In this document: positions 32,288 through 40,659 of the stretch, piece after piece
Layout: each line of letters opens with the position of its first letter
How positions within the stretch are numbered: the first letter of the stretch is position 1
From: Rahnella inusitata_A
GTDB lineage: Bacteria > Pseudomonadota > Gammaproteobacteria > Enterobacterales > Enterobacteriaceae
Reading direction: 5' to 3'
NCBI RefSeq assembly: GCF_965118895.1
Contig: NZ_CBCPJJ010000004.1
Span: 1-64,000 of the forward strand
DNA length: 64,000 nucleotides
Notes under the pieces: generated by a model
Database searches by the model: none
What the model was told of the DNA's origin: nothing
The model's input: the letters and a program-made list of their open reading frames with translations, nothing else
Translations under genes and position numbers: made by a program

Positions 32288-33098
32288 ATGAACAGTGAAC
32301 GGGATCGGCTACCGCTGGCGGAGGATTTACGGGTCTTTCTGGCGGTGGTGAATAAGCAAAGTTTTGCCGCGGCGGCAACGGAGCTTGGGCAGTCTCCGGC
32401 TTATGTCAGCAAGCGGATTCAGATCCTCGAAGAAACGCTGAACGCCAGGCTGCTGCACCGTTCCACCCGTGGTGTACGTCTGACTGAAGAAGGCGAACGC
32501 GCCCGCCGCTGGGCGCTGCCATGTCGCACCAGCTGTAGCGGAGCTGGCACGGCGTTATCCGCAACTTAATCTGCGTCTGGATTTGTTTGACCGGGTGGTG
32601 GATCTGGTCGCGGAAGGCATCGATTTGGAAATTTTGGTGGGTGATGACATTCCCGAACAGCACATCGGTAAAAAACTGGCGCAACATCAACGCGTCTTGT
32701 GTGCATCACTGGCCTATCTGGCCGCGCACGGCGAGCCCGAATCGCTGACTGCGCTGGCGCAGTATCAATGTCTGGTGCTCAAAGAACGGGATAATCCCTT
32801 TGGTATCTGGTTACTGACCGAAGGCAATGAGGAGCAGCGCGTCAGAGTGAAAGGGGCGCTTTCGTCCAACAGCGGCGAAGTGGTGTTGCAGTGGGCGCTG
32901 GAGCATCAGGGCATCATTTTACGCTCAGAGTGGGATGTCCGGCCTTACATTGAAAAGGGCGAACTGGTGCAGATATTGCCGCAGTTTTCCCAGCCCGCCA
33001 GCGTCTGGGCGGTGTACCCCACACGGCTGGCGGAATCGGCAAAACTGCGGGTCTGCGTCGAATTCCTGCATCAGCGTTTCAGCCATTTACTCGGCTGA
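32288..33098 (+). pseudogene. LysR-type regulator, broken by internal deletion
   Basis: Frame 1 (32288-32569) encodes the LysR HTH: SFAAAATELGQSPAYVSKRIQILEETL and TRGVRLTEEGERARRWA. After codon for Ala near 32515 the sequence jumps to HVAPAVAELARRYPQLNLRLDLF in another frame, which then runs open to 33098 as the effector domain (DRVVDLVAEGIDLEILVGDD... FLHQRFSHLLG). Compared with intact relatives (YbeF/DmlR type), about 35-40 residues of the linker are missing, a deletion not divisible by three, so HTH and effector parts are out of frame. Convergent with leuD. Confidence 0.85.
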
Positions 33099-33111
33099 AA
33101 CACATTTCATC

Positions 33112-33720
33112 TCACGCCAGCCACGGGTTACGTTGCAGGTGTGACCGCTGAAACTCACGAATTTCCTCGCTGTAACGCAACGTGTTTCCCACCGCATCCA
33201 GACCGTTAAGCAGCGAAGTTTTACTCAGCTCATCAATGTTAAACGCGATTTCTTTACCATCATGCAGGCTGATGGTCTGCGCCAGTAAATCGACGGTAAT
33301 GTCGTTTTTGTCCGCCTGAGCCACCTCTTTTGCAATCTGCGACCACTGCTCCGGGCTCAGTTGCACCGTCAGCACGCCGTTGCGCTGGCAGTTATCGAAG
33401 AAAATCCCGGCAAAGGTGGTGCCAATCAGCGCCCGAATGCCCAGTTGCTTCAGCCCCCATACTGCGTGTTCGCGGCTGGAACCGCAGCCAAAGTTCGGCC
33501 CGACCAGCAAGAATTTCGCCTGCTGCCAGTCAGTCTGATTGAGGATAAAAGCCGGATCCGGCGAGCCATCGGCCAGAAAGCGCAGATCGAAAAATACGCC
33601 GCGATCCAGCCCGTTGCGGTCAATGCCTTTCAGAAACTGTTTTGGCATGATCACATCGGTATCAACGTTGGCCGCAGGGAAGGGCGCAGCCACACCGCTC
33701 AGTACGTTAAACGCCTGCAT
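33112..33720 (-). CDS. leuD: LeuD-type aconitase-family small subunit (orphan copy)
   Basis: 202 aa. Swivelling domain with VDTDVIMPKQFLK (substrate-binding) and GPNFGCGSSREHAVW, both diagnostic for LeuD. Stop 14 bp from the LysR remnant; start overlaps leuC by 14 bp. Together with LeuC it forms a hydro-lyase such as isopropylmalate isomerase. No leuA or leuB lies nearby, so this is likely a second copy acting on a related C4-C5 hydroxy acid such as citramalate or dimethylmalate (inference). Confidence 0.88.
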   Translation of the reverse strand: MQAFNVLSGVAAPFPAANVDTDVIMPKQFLKGIDRNGLDRGVFFDLRFLADGSPDPAFILNQTDWQQAKFLLVGPNFGCGSSREHAVWGLKQLGIRALIGTTFAGIFFDNCQRNGVLTVQLSPEQWSQIAKEVAQADKNDITVDLLAQTISLHDGKEIAFNIDELSKTSLLNGLDAVGNTLRYSEEIREFQRSHLQRNPWLA

Positions 33721-35137
33721 AATCTTCTCCTTTTACGTCACGCACATCAGTCAGGTGGCCACAAATGGCGGCGGCTGCCACCATTGCCGGGCTCATCAGA
33801 TGGGTGCGTGCGCCCGCGCCCTGACGCCCTTCAAAATTACGGTTGGTGCTGGATGCGCAGCGATCGCCGGGCGAGAGTACGTCATCATTCATTGCCAGAC
33901 ACATCGAGCAGCCCGATTGCCGCCACTCAAAACCGGCTTCAATGAACACGTCTGCCAGACCTTCCTCTTCCGCCTGTGCGCGAACCTGACTTGAGCCCGG
34001 AACGATCATCGCCCGAACGGCAGGTGCGACTTTTTTACCGCGCACCACCACAGCGGCAGCGCGTAAATCTTCGATGCGTGCATTTGTGCAGGAGCCGATA
34101 AATGCATGACTGATTTTGATGCTGTTAAGCGCCTGACCGGCGCGCAGGCCCATATAATTGAGCGCGCGCTGCAAATCTTTGCGTCGAGAGGCGTCGGGCT
34201 CGCTTTGCGGGTCGGGAACCTGACCACTTATCGCCAGCGCCTGATCCGGGCTGGTGCCCCAGCTGACCATCGGCGCAATGTCCTGTGCTTCGAGGCTGAC
34301 CTCGCTGTCAAACACCGCATCTGCGTCGCTGTGCAACTGACGCCATACATCTGTCGCTTCCTGCCACTGTTGGCCTTTCGGGGCGCGGGGTTTGTCTTTC
34401 AGGTAAGCAAACACTTTGTCATCAGGAGCCATAAAGGCGCCGCGCGCCCCGGCTTCTACCGCCATGTTGCAGATGGTCATGCGGCCTTCGACGCTGAGCG
34501 TATCGATGCCCGGACCGCAGAATTCGATGGCGTAACCGGTCGCACCTGCCGCACCGATTTTCGCCACCATAGCCATCACCACGTCTTTTGCGGTAATGCC
34601 CTGATTAAGCTTGCCCTTCACCGTCACCCGCATTGTTTTCAGACGTTTATACACCAGCGTCTGGGTCGCCAGCAGATGTTCAATTTCGGATGTGCCGATG
34701 CCAAATCCGAACGCGCCTAAAGCACCGTAAGTCGTGGTATGGCTGTCACCGGCGGCGATCACCATGCCTGGCAGAATAAAACCCTGCTCAGGCGCGACGA
34801 CGTGTTCAATTCCCTGACGCTTATCCAAAATATCGAACAGCTCAATGCCAAACTCTGCGCAGTTTTCGGCCAGATAGGAAACCTGACGCGCGCCACCGGC
34901 GTCGGGCATCTGACGCGTGCGCAGCGGCGCTGTAGGGTTCACGTGATCCACCACCGCCAGCGACGTTTCCGGCCGCCACACGCGACGACCTGCATCGCGC
35001 AGTCCGCTGAATGCCTGCGGGCTGGTGTACTCGTTAATCACCTGCCGGTCGATGTAAAGCAGCACGTGGCCTTTGTCATCCAGCGTGCGGACGGTATGGC
35101 TGTCGATGTGTTTTTCATACAGCGTTTTTGGCGTCAT
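33707..35137 (-). CDS. leuC: LeuC-type aconitase-family large subunit (orphan copy)
   Basis: 476 aa, some 10 longer than standard LeuC. [4Fe-4S] cysteines are visible in FIGSCTNARIEDL and SGCSMCLAMN; further blocks PDDKVFAYLKDKPRAPKG, GDSHTTTYGALGAFGFGIGTSE (as two pieces) and RNFEGRQGAGARTHLMSP are typical. AGGG seven bases before the ATG. Forms a heterodimer with the product of the overlapping leuD. Whether it serves leucine synthesis or another hydro-lyase reaction is not decided by sequence; an unusual feature is the isolated two-gene context beside a dehalogenase. Confidence 0.88.
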   Translation of the reverse strand: MTPKTLYEKHIDSHTVRTLDDKGHVLLYIDRQVINEYTSPQAFSGLRDAGRRVWRPETSLAVVDHVNPTAPLRTRQMPDAGGARQVSYLAENCAEFGIELFDILDKRQGIEHVVAPEQGFILPGMVIAAGDSHTTTYGALGAFGFGIGTSEIEHLLATQTLVYKRLKTMRVTVKGKLNQGITAKDVVMAMVAKIGAAGATGYAIEFCGPGIDTLSVEGRMTICNMAVEAGARGAFMAPDDKVFAYLKDKPRAPKGQQWQEATDVWRQLHSDADAVFDSEVSLEAQDIAPMVSWGTSPDQALAISGQVPDPQSEPDASRRKDLQRALNYMGLRAGQALNSIKISHAFIGSCTNARIEDLRAAAVVVRGKKVAPAVRAMIVPGSSQVRAQAEEEGLADVFIEAGFEWRQSGCSMCLAMNDDVLSPGDRCASSTNRNFEGRQGAGARTHLMSPAMVAAAAICGHLTDVRDVKGEDYAGV

Positions 35138-35308
35138 TTCATTGCCCTGATGAATCGAATGGATAATGCCAGCGTCGCAAACTTAGTGGTTATCAGGCAA
35201 TGGCCTGAGTGTGGTGACTCAAAACACGGATCGTGAACCGGCGATCTTCATTTGCGGCCTTGTTGCCGCACCGTCATCCACTAAGATGGATGAAAAAGGA
35301 GAAAACCC

Positions 35309-36184
35309 ATGTTTGAACATTTTACCCAAGGCCGGATGAAGGTCAGCGGCACCGAAATTGCTTATCGCATCGCCGGACAGGGCGAGCCTCTGCTGCTGTT
35401 GCATGGTCATCCGCAAACGCAGGCGATCTGGCATCGGGTCGCGCCTTACCTCACCCCGAGATTCACCGTCGTACTGGCCGATTTACGCGGCTACGGCGAC
35501 AGCGGTAAGCCTGAACCAGACGCAGATCATCTTCGTTACAGCAAGCGTGAAATGGCGCAGGACCAGCTGGAACTCATGGCCGCGCTGGGTTTCAGTCACT
35601 TCAGCGTTATCGCCCATGACCGCGGTGCCCGCGTGGCGCATCGTCTGGCGTTGGATCATCCGCAGGCGGTGAAACAACTGGTGTTGATGGATATCGCCCC
35701 GACGCTTTCTATGTACCGGCAAACCAATGAAACGTTCGCCCGCGCCTACTGGCACTGGTTCTTTCTGATCCGCCCGGCACCCTTGCCTGAAATGTTGATC
35801 ACCGCCGATCCGGCGCAGTATCTGCGCAGCGTGATGGGCAGCCGCAGCGCCGGGATGCAGCCTTTCACCGAAGAAGCTTACGCAGATTATCTGCGTTGTC
35901 TGCAACTTGATGGAACGGCGCGCGGAATTTGCGAGGACTACCGCGCATCGGCAAGTATCGACCTGCAACATGACGAGAAAGACCTGAATGCGGGCCGCAA
36001 AATCAGTTGCCCGCTGCTGGTGCTGTGGGGCGAAAAGGGCACCGTCGGTCAGTGTTTCAAGCCGCTGGAGGAATGGCGAAACGTGGCCGAAAACGTGCAG
36101 GGCGAATCGCTCCCATGCGGGCATTACATTGCCGAAGAACAACCGGAGTTGTTGCTGGAGAAGGTGCTGGCATTTTTGAGATAG
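35309..36184 (+). CDS. Haloacetate dehalogenase-like alpha/beta hydrolase
   Basis: 291 aa. Nucleophile Asp104 in AHDRGARVAHR with Arg105 and Arg108, catalytic His272 in CGHYIAEE, and the candidate halide pocket His149-Trp150 (AYWHWFFL) and Tyr211 (CEDYRA). Spacing equals that of fluoroacetate dehalogenase of Rhodopseudomonas palustris (Asp110, Arg111, Arg114, His155, Trp156, Tyr219, His280). The Asp nucleophile (not Ser) and the two carboxylate-binding Arg make a 2-haloacid substrate plausible; activity is inferred. Divergent from leuC, ahead of the bet cluster. Confidence 0.85.
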   Translation: MFEHFTQGRMKVSGTEIAYRIAGQGEPLLLLHGHPQTQAIWHRVAPYLTPRFTVVLADLRGYGDSGKPEPDADHLRYSKREMAQDQLELMAALGFSHFSVIAHDRGARVAHRLALDHPQAVKQLVLMDIAPTLSMYRQTNETFARAYWHWFFLIRPAPLPEMLITADPAQYLRSVMGSRSAGMQPFTEEAYADYLRCLQLDGTARGICEDYRASASIDLQHDEKDLNAGRKISCPLLVLWGEKGTVGQCFKPLEEWRNVAENVQGESLPCGHYIAEEQPELLLEKVLAFLR

Positions 36185-36196
36185 TCTGTATAAAAA

Positions 36197-36230
36197 TACA
36201 AAAACCCGCATTTCGCGGGTTTTGTATTTT
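36197..36230. terminator. Bidirectional terminator between dehalogenase and betT
   Basis: AAAACCCGC / GCGGGTTTT stem (36201-36209 with 36215-36223), extended by TACA/TGTA with one bulge, between convergent genes, with T-rich flank. Confidence 0.9.
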
Positions 36231-36246
36231 ACCTAACTTATCAAAC

Positions 36247-38292
36247 TTACTCCGGGAACGTCAGCGTGTTCCCTGGTGCTTCGCGGTTGATATGCAGGAA
36301 GTTCAGGTGACGTTCGTACTGATCCAGAATGTCGTTGATCACCTGATGTTTGGTGAAGTCCATCAGGTCATTACCCTGCGTCCCTTCCAGCAGGAACGTC
36401 TCCAGACGATAGTAGTTGGATTTACCCGCCCGGGCGCGATAGGTAAACGCAGGGACGGCGTAACGCACCGGCCAGATCTGATAGATAAAGTTCTGCTCTT
36501 CGCCGAGCGCCACCTGCAACTCCAGATGATTAATCTTCTCGTCTTCTTCCGGCTCGTGCTCGGTAAACGTCACTTTCGCACCGCGCAGCACCAGTTCCTG
36601 CGCCACTTCCTGCATCGCAGGGCGGCAGACGGTATCCATCATTTTTTGCGTATGTGTGGTGCCCGGATAATTCATCACCCGCGTCAGGCGCTGCTTCCAG
36701 TTCAGCGCCGCATCGCTGGTCGCCGGCAGCGGTGCCAGCGATTGCTGATTGCTGGCGCGGCGATAATCTTCCAGCCGCAGCGATTTATACAATCCGGCCA
36801 TGATGAAGAAAATCACAAAGCTGAACGGCAGACCCATGATCACCGTAGTGTTTTGCAGCGCCGATACCCCATCGGTCATCAACATCCCCAGCGTCAGCAC
36901 ACCGATGGTGACTGACCAGAAGATCCGCAGCCAGTTTGGTGCATCGTTATTGATGTCCGCCAGCTTCGAGGTGAAGTTACCCAGTACCAGCGAACCGGAA
37001 TCTGCCGAGGTGACGTAAAACAGCAAACCGGTAATAGTCGCCACTGAAGCACTCAGCGTAAAGCCCGGATACTGCGCCAGCAGGCTGTACACACCGCGCT
37101 CAGGGTGCGCAATCACTTCGTTAGCGAAATCCAGATTCCCGTGAAGTATCTGATACAGCGCGCTGTTTCCGAAAATCGACAGCCACAGCAGGGTGAAGAC
37201 GAACGGAATGATGAGTGTACCCAGCACGAACTGGCGGATGGTACGGCCACGGGAAATACGTGCCAGGAACAGGCCGACAAACGGCGACCATGCGACCCAC
37301 CATGCCCAGAAGAACAGGGTCCAGCTGTTCATCCACTCGGTCGGGCGGTCAAACGCAAAGGTGTTGAGCGTCATTCCCATAAACCGGTTGATGTAATCAC
37401 CGATGTTCAGTACCAGCGCATTGAGCAGGAACTCGGTATTGCCGAAGAACAGCAGGAACAGGATCAGCCCCAGCGCCAGCAGTACGTTCAGTTCCGACAA
37501 AATACGAATACCTTTATTCACGCCAGAGGTCACCGAGACCGTCGCCATCACGACCGACAGCAGGATCAGCGCCGCCTGAACCGTCAGGTTCTCCGGAATG
37601 TGGAACAGCACTTTCAGCCCGTAATTCAGCTGCACTACGCCGATACCCAGCGTGGTCGCGATCCCAAAAATCGTACCGACCACCGCCGCAATATCCACGC
37701 TGTGTCCAATCGGCCCGTTGATGCGTTTGCCGAAAATCGGGTACAGCGCCGAGCGGATAGTCAGCGGCAGGTTATAGCGGTAGCTGAAATAGCCGAGCGC
37801 AATTCCCATCAGCGCGTACATCGCCCAGCCGGTCAGGCCGTAGTGGAACAGCGTCCAGGTCATCGCCTGTCGCGCCGCTTCCAGCGTCTGGCCGTTGCCT
37901 TCCGGCGGCAACATATACTGCGTGACCGGTTCGGCGACCGAGAAGAACATCAGATCGATGCCGATCCCGGCGGCAAACAACATCGCTGCCCAGCTCATCA
38001 TGCTGAATTCGGGTTTGGATTGTTCAGGACCGAGTTTGATCGAGCCGAAGCGCGAGCAGGCAATGAACACTACAAACACGATGTACAGCGTCGCCGCCAG
38101 CATGTAATACCAGCCGAAGGTGGCGGACACCCAGTTAAGAGTGAGGCTTATCCATTTTCCCGATAACTCGGTGAAGAAAATGGTCATCAATGTGAAGGCT
38201 AAAATCAGACCTGCTGAGGTGAAGAAAACCACCTTGTTAAGCTGATCGCGAGGTTTCTCAGAATGTTTTTCTGTCGTATCGGCAGTCGCCAT
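36247..38292 (-). CDS. betT: BetT, high-affinity choline transporter (BCCT family)
   Basis: 681 aa (E. coli 677). Twelve predicted spans (about 20-520); BCCT signature FFWAWWVAWSPFVGLFLARISRGRTIRQF around residues 324-352 (written in two parts FFWAWWVAWSPF and VGLFLARISRGRTIR) with the Trp box for quaternary amines. Long C-terminal cytosolic tail (about 530-681), typical of osmotically regulated BetT. Imports choline with proton coupling; the betaine dehydrogenases then make glycine betaine. Ribosome site AGGGGAAAAG. Divergent from betIBA with the BetI operator between. Confidence 0.95.
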   Translation of the reverse strand: MATADTTEKHSEKPRDQLNKVVFFTSAGLILAFTLMTIFFTELSGKWISLTLNWVSATFGWYYMLAATLYIVFVVFIACSRFGSIKLGPEQSKPEFSMMSWAAMLFAAGIGIDLMFFSVAEPVTQYMLPPEGNGQTLEAARQAMTWTLFHYGLTGWAMYALMGIALGYFSYRYNLPLTIRSALYPIFGKRINGPIGHSVDIAAVVGTIFGIATTLGIGVVQLNYGLKVLFHIPENLTVQAALILLSVVMATVSVTSGVNKGIRILSELNVLLALGLILFLLFFGNTEFLLNALVLNIGDYINRFMGMTLNTFAFDRPTEWMNSWTLFFWAWWVAWSPFVGLFLARISRGRTIRQFVLGTLIIPFVFTLLWLSIFGNSALYQILHGNLDFANEVIAHPERGVYSLLAQYPGFTLSASVATITGLLFYVTSADSGSLVLGNFTSKLADINNDAPNWLRIFWSVTIGVLTLGMLMTDGVSALQNTTVIMGLPFSFVIFFIMAGLYKSLRLEDYRRASNQQSLAPLPATSDAALNWKQRLTRVMNYPGTTHTQKMMDTVCRPAMQEVAQELVLRGAKVTFTEHEPEEDEKINHLELQVALGEEQNFIYQIWPVRYAVPAFTYRARAGKSNYYRLETFLLEGTQGNDLMDFTKHQVINDILDQYERHLNFLHINREAPGNTLTFPE

Positions 38293-38404
38293 CTTTTCCC
38301 CTGATTTGTTAATTACTCTCTAATTTTCAATAAAATGGGTTCTAATTCATCTCAAAATTCATACAAATTACTAACGTATTGGTAATAAAATATATGCATT
38401 TTTA

Positions 38405-38418
38405 ATTGAACGTTCAAT
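38405..38418. promoter_or_regulatory. BetI operator
   Basis: Perfect palindrome ATTGAACGTTCAAT in the betT-betI gap, matching the BetI motif of gammaproteobacteria. Choline releases BetI and allows expression of both arms. Confidence 0.85.
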
Positions 38419-38528
38419 CAAAAAAAAGTTAAATAGGTGACGTCAGAGCGTTAACAAGGTTGAACGAAAGCGTAAAAAAGTGGTTTTTTTCGTACGTTTC
38501 AGCCCGCTCATTTTCAGGAGTCGGACCC

Positions 38529-39122
38529 ATGCCCAAAGTAGGAATGCAGCCCATCAGACGGCAGCAATTGATTGAGGCAACACTGGCCGCGGTGAACGAA
38601 GTCGGGATGCATGATGCGTCGATTTCGCAGATCGCACGCCGTGCCGGCGTTTCCAACGGCATCATCAGTCACTACTTTCGTGACAAGAATGGGCTGCTGG
38701 AAGCGACCATGCGTTACTTGCTCAGTCATTTGGGAGAAGGGGTGCAGCTGCGGTTATCGCAGCTGACGGATATCGCACCGACGGCGCGGCTGCATGCGAT
38801 TGCAGAAGCCAATTTTGACGACAGTCAGACCAACAGCGCGGCGATGAAAACCTGGCTGGCCTTCTGGGCCAGCAGTATGCATCACCCGCAGCTGTATCGT
38901 CTGCAACAGGTCAACAGTCGCCGGCTCTATTCAAATTTATGTTCTGAATTCAGACGTTTTCTGCCTAAGGCTGAGGCCCGTCTGGCGGCGCAAAGTACCG
39001 CTGCCCTGATTGACGGCCTGTGGCTGCGCGGGGCGCTCAGCGGTAAAGAATTTAACCGCGCTGAGGCGATGAAAATCACCCGCCGCCATATCGAAGCACA
39101 ACTCATTCAGGTTCAGCAGTAA
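38529..39122 (+). CDS. betI: BetI, TetR-family choline-responsive repressor
   Basis: 197 aa (E. coli 195). The start at 38529 (MPKVGMQPIRRQQLIEA) has CAGGAG eight bases upstream; the open frame runs upstream without a site. HTH at about 25-55 with ISQIARRAGVSNGIISHYFRDK. C-terminal ligand domain with MKTWLAFWASSMHHPQLYRLQQVN typical of BetI. Represses betT and betIBA; choline is the inducer. First gene of betIBA, 43 bp before betB. Confidence 0.96.
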   Translation: MPKVGMQPIRRQQLIEATLAAVNEVGMHDASISQIARRAGVSNGIISHYFRDKNGLLEATMRYLLSHLGEGVQLRLSQLTDIAPTARLHAIAEANFDDSQTNSAAMKTWLAFWASSMHHPQLYRLQQVNSRRLYSNLCSEFRRFLPKAEARLAAQSTAALIDGLWLRGALSGKEFNRAEAMKITRRHIEAQLIQVQQ

Positions 39123-39165
39123 TAGCGCAGAAAACCTTCAGACCGCACAGACCGAGGAGAGAATT

Positions 39166-40635
39166 ATGTCCCGCTACGGCAAACAAAAACTTTATATCAA
39201 CGGACGTTTTCAGGACAGCACCGGGGATGACACCTTTGACGCGATTAACCCGGCCAATGGCGAAGTGATTGCACAGCTGTCCGCCGCCACGCAGGCGGAT
39301 GTCAGTCTGGCGGTGAAGGCGGCGCAAAAAGGCCAGAAAGTCTGGGCGGCCATGACCGCCATGAGCCGCTCACGTATTCTGCGCCGCGCGGTGGACATTC
39401 TGCGTGAACGCAACGATGAACTGGCCGCGATCGAAACGGCCGATACCGGCAAAGCGCTTTCCGAAACGCTGGCGGTGGATATCGTCACCGGCGCTGACGT
39501 GCTGGAGTACTACGCAGGGTTGATCCCGGCGATTGAAGGCCAGCAAATCCCGTTGCGCGATTCCTCTTTTGTCTACACCCGCCGTGAGCCACTGGGCGTG
39601 GTAGCCGGTATCGGTGCGTGGAACTACCCGATTCAGATTGCCCTGTGGAAATCTGCCCCGGCGCTGGCCGCCGGTAACGCCATGGTCTTCAAACCGAGCG
39701 AAAACACCTCGCTGACTGCGCTAAAACTCGCCGAAATCTACACCGAAGCCGGTGTGCCGGACGGCGTGTTCAACGTCGTCACCGGTGCGGCAAGTGTCGG
39801 ACAGGCGTTAACCGATCACCCGGATATCGCCAAAGTTTCTTTCACCGGCGGCATCAAAACCGGCAAGAAAGTGATGGCCAGCGCATCGGCCTCCACGCTG
39901 AAAGAAGTCACCATGGAACTGGGCGGTAAATCACCGCTGATCGTGTTTGAAGATGCCGATCTGGATAAAGCGGCTGATATCGCGATGATGGCCAACTTCT
40001 ACAGCTCCGGTCAGGTCTGCACCAACGGTACCCGCGTGTTCATCCCGAAAGCATTACAAAAAGCGTTCGAAGCCAAAGTGGTGGAACGCGTGCAGCGTAT
40101 CCGCATGGGCGATCCGACGGATGAAAACGTCAACTTTGGCCCGCTGGTGAGCTTCGCGCACATGGAGTCCGTACTGCGTTATATCGAAAGCGGCAAGCGC
40201 GAGGGCGCAACCCTGCTGACCGGCGGTGAGCGCGTGACTACTGGCGAATTCGCCAAAGGCGCGTACGTTGCGCCAACGGTCTTTACCGACTGCCGCGATG
40301 ACATGCTGATCGTCCGTGAGGAAATCTTCGGGCCGGTGATGAGCATCCTGACGTATGAATGTGAAGAGGAAGTGATCCGCCGCGCCAACGACACCGAATA
40401 CGGTCTGGCGGCTGGTCTGGTGACGCAGGATCTCAACCGTGCGCACCGCGTGATCCACAAACTCGAAGCCGGGATTTGCTGGGTCAACACCTGGGGCGAA
40501 TCCGCCGCCGAAATGCCGGTCGGTGGTTATAAACATTCCGGCGTGGGGCGCGAAAATGGCGTCACAACGCTCGAACACTACACCCAAATCAAATCCGTGC
40601 AGGTCGAACTGGGCGAATTCAGCTCAGTCTTTTAA
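39166..40635 (+). CDS. betB: BetB, betaine aldehyde dehydrogenase
   Basis: 489 aa (E. coli 490). Catalytic Cys285 in SSGQVCTNGTRVF, general-base Glu in TMELGGKSP, NAD-binding GGIKTGKKV and FKPSENTSLTALK. Oxidises betaine aldehyde to glycine betaine with NAD(P)+. Ribosome site GAGGAG. Followed by betA after 24 bp, same operon. Confidence 0.97.
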   Translation: MSRYGKQKLYINGRFQDSTGDDTFDAINPANGEVIAQLSAATQADVSLAVKAAQKGQKVWAAMTAMSRSRILRRAVDILRERNDELAAIETADTGKALSETLAVDIVTGADVLEYYAGLIPAIEGQQIPLRDSSFVYTRREPLGVVAGIGAWNYPIQIALWKSAPALAAGNAMVFKPSENTSLTALKLAEIYTEAGVPDGVFNVVTGAASVGQALTDHPDIAKVSFTGGIKTGKKVMASASASTLKEVTMELGGKSPLIVFEDADLDKAADIAMMANFYSSGQVCTNGTRVFIPKALQKAFEAKVVERVQRIRMGDPTDENVNFGPLVSFAHMESVLRYIESGKREGATLLTGGERVTTGEFAKGAYVAPTVFTDCRDDMLIVREEIFGPVMSILTYECEEEVIRRANDTEYGLAAGLVTQDLNRAHRVIHKLEAGICWVNTWGESAAEMPVGGYKHSGVGRENGVTTLEHYTQIKSVQVELGEFSSVF

Positions 40636-40659
40636 TCCGCCGCAACAGAGGAGATTTCA

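Noticed and set aside
37105..38166. 353-codon open frame antisense to betT
   Set aside because: betT is complete and conserved on the opposite strand; the antisense product is low-complexity, rich in Gln/Arg/His.
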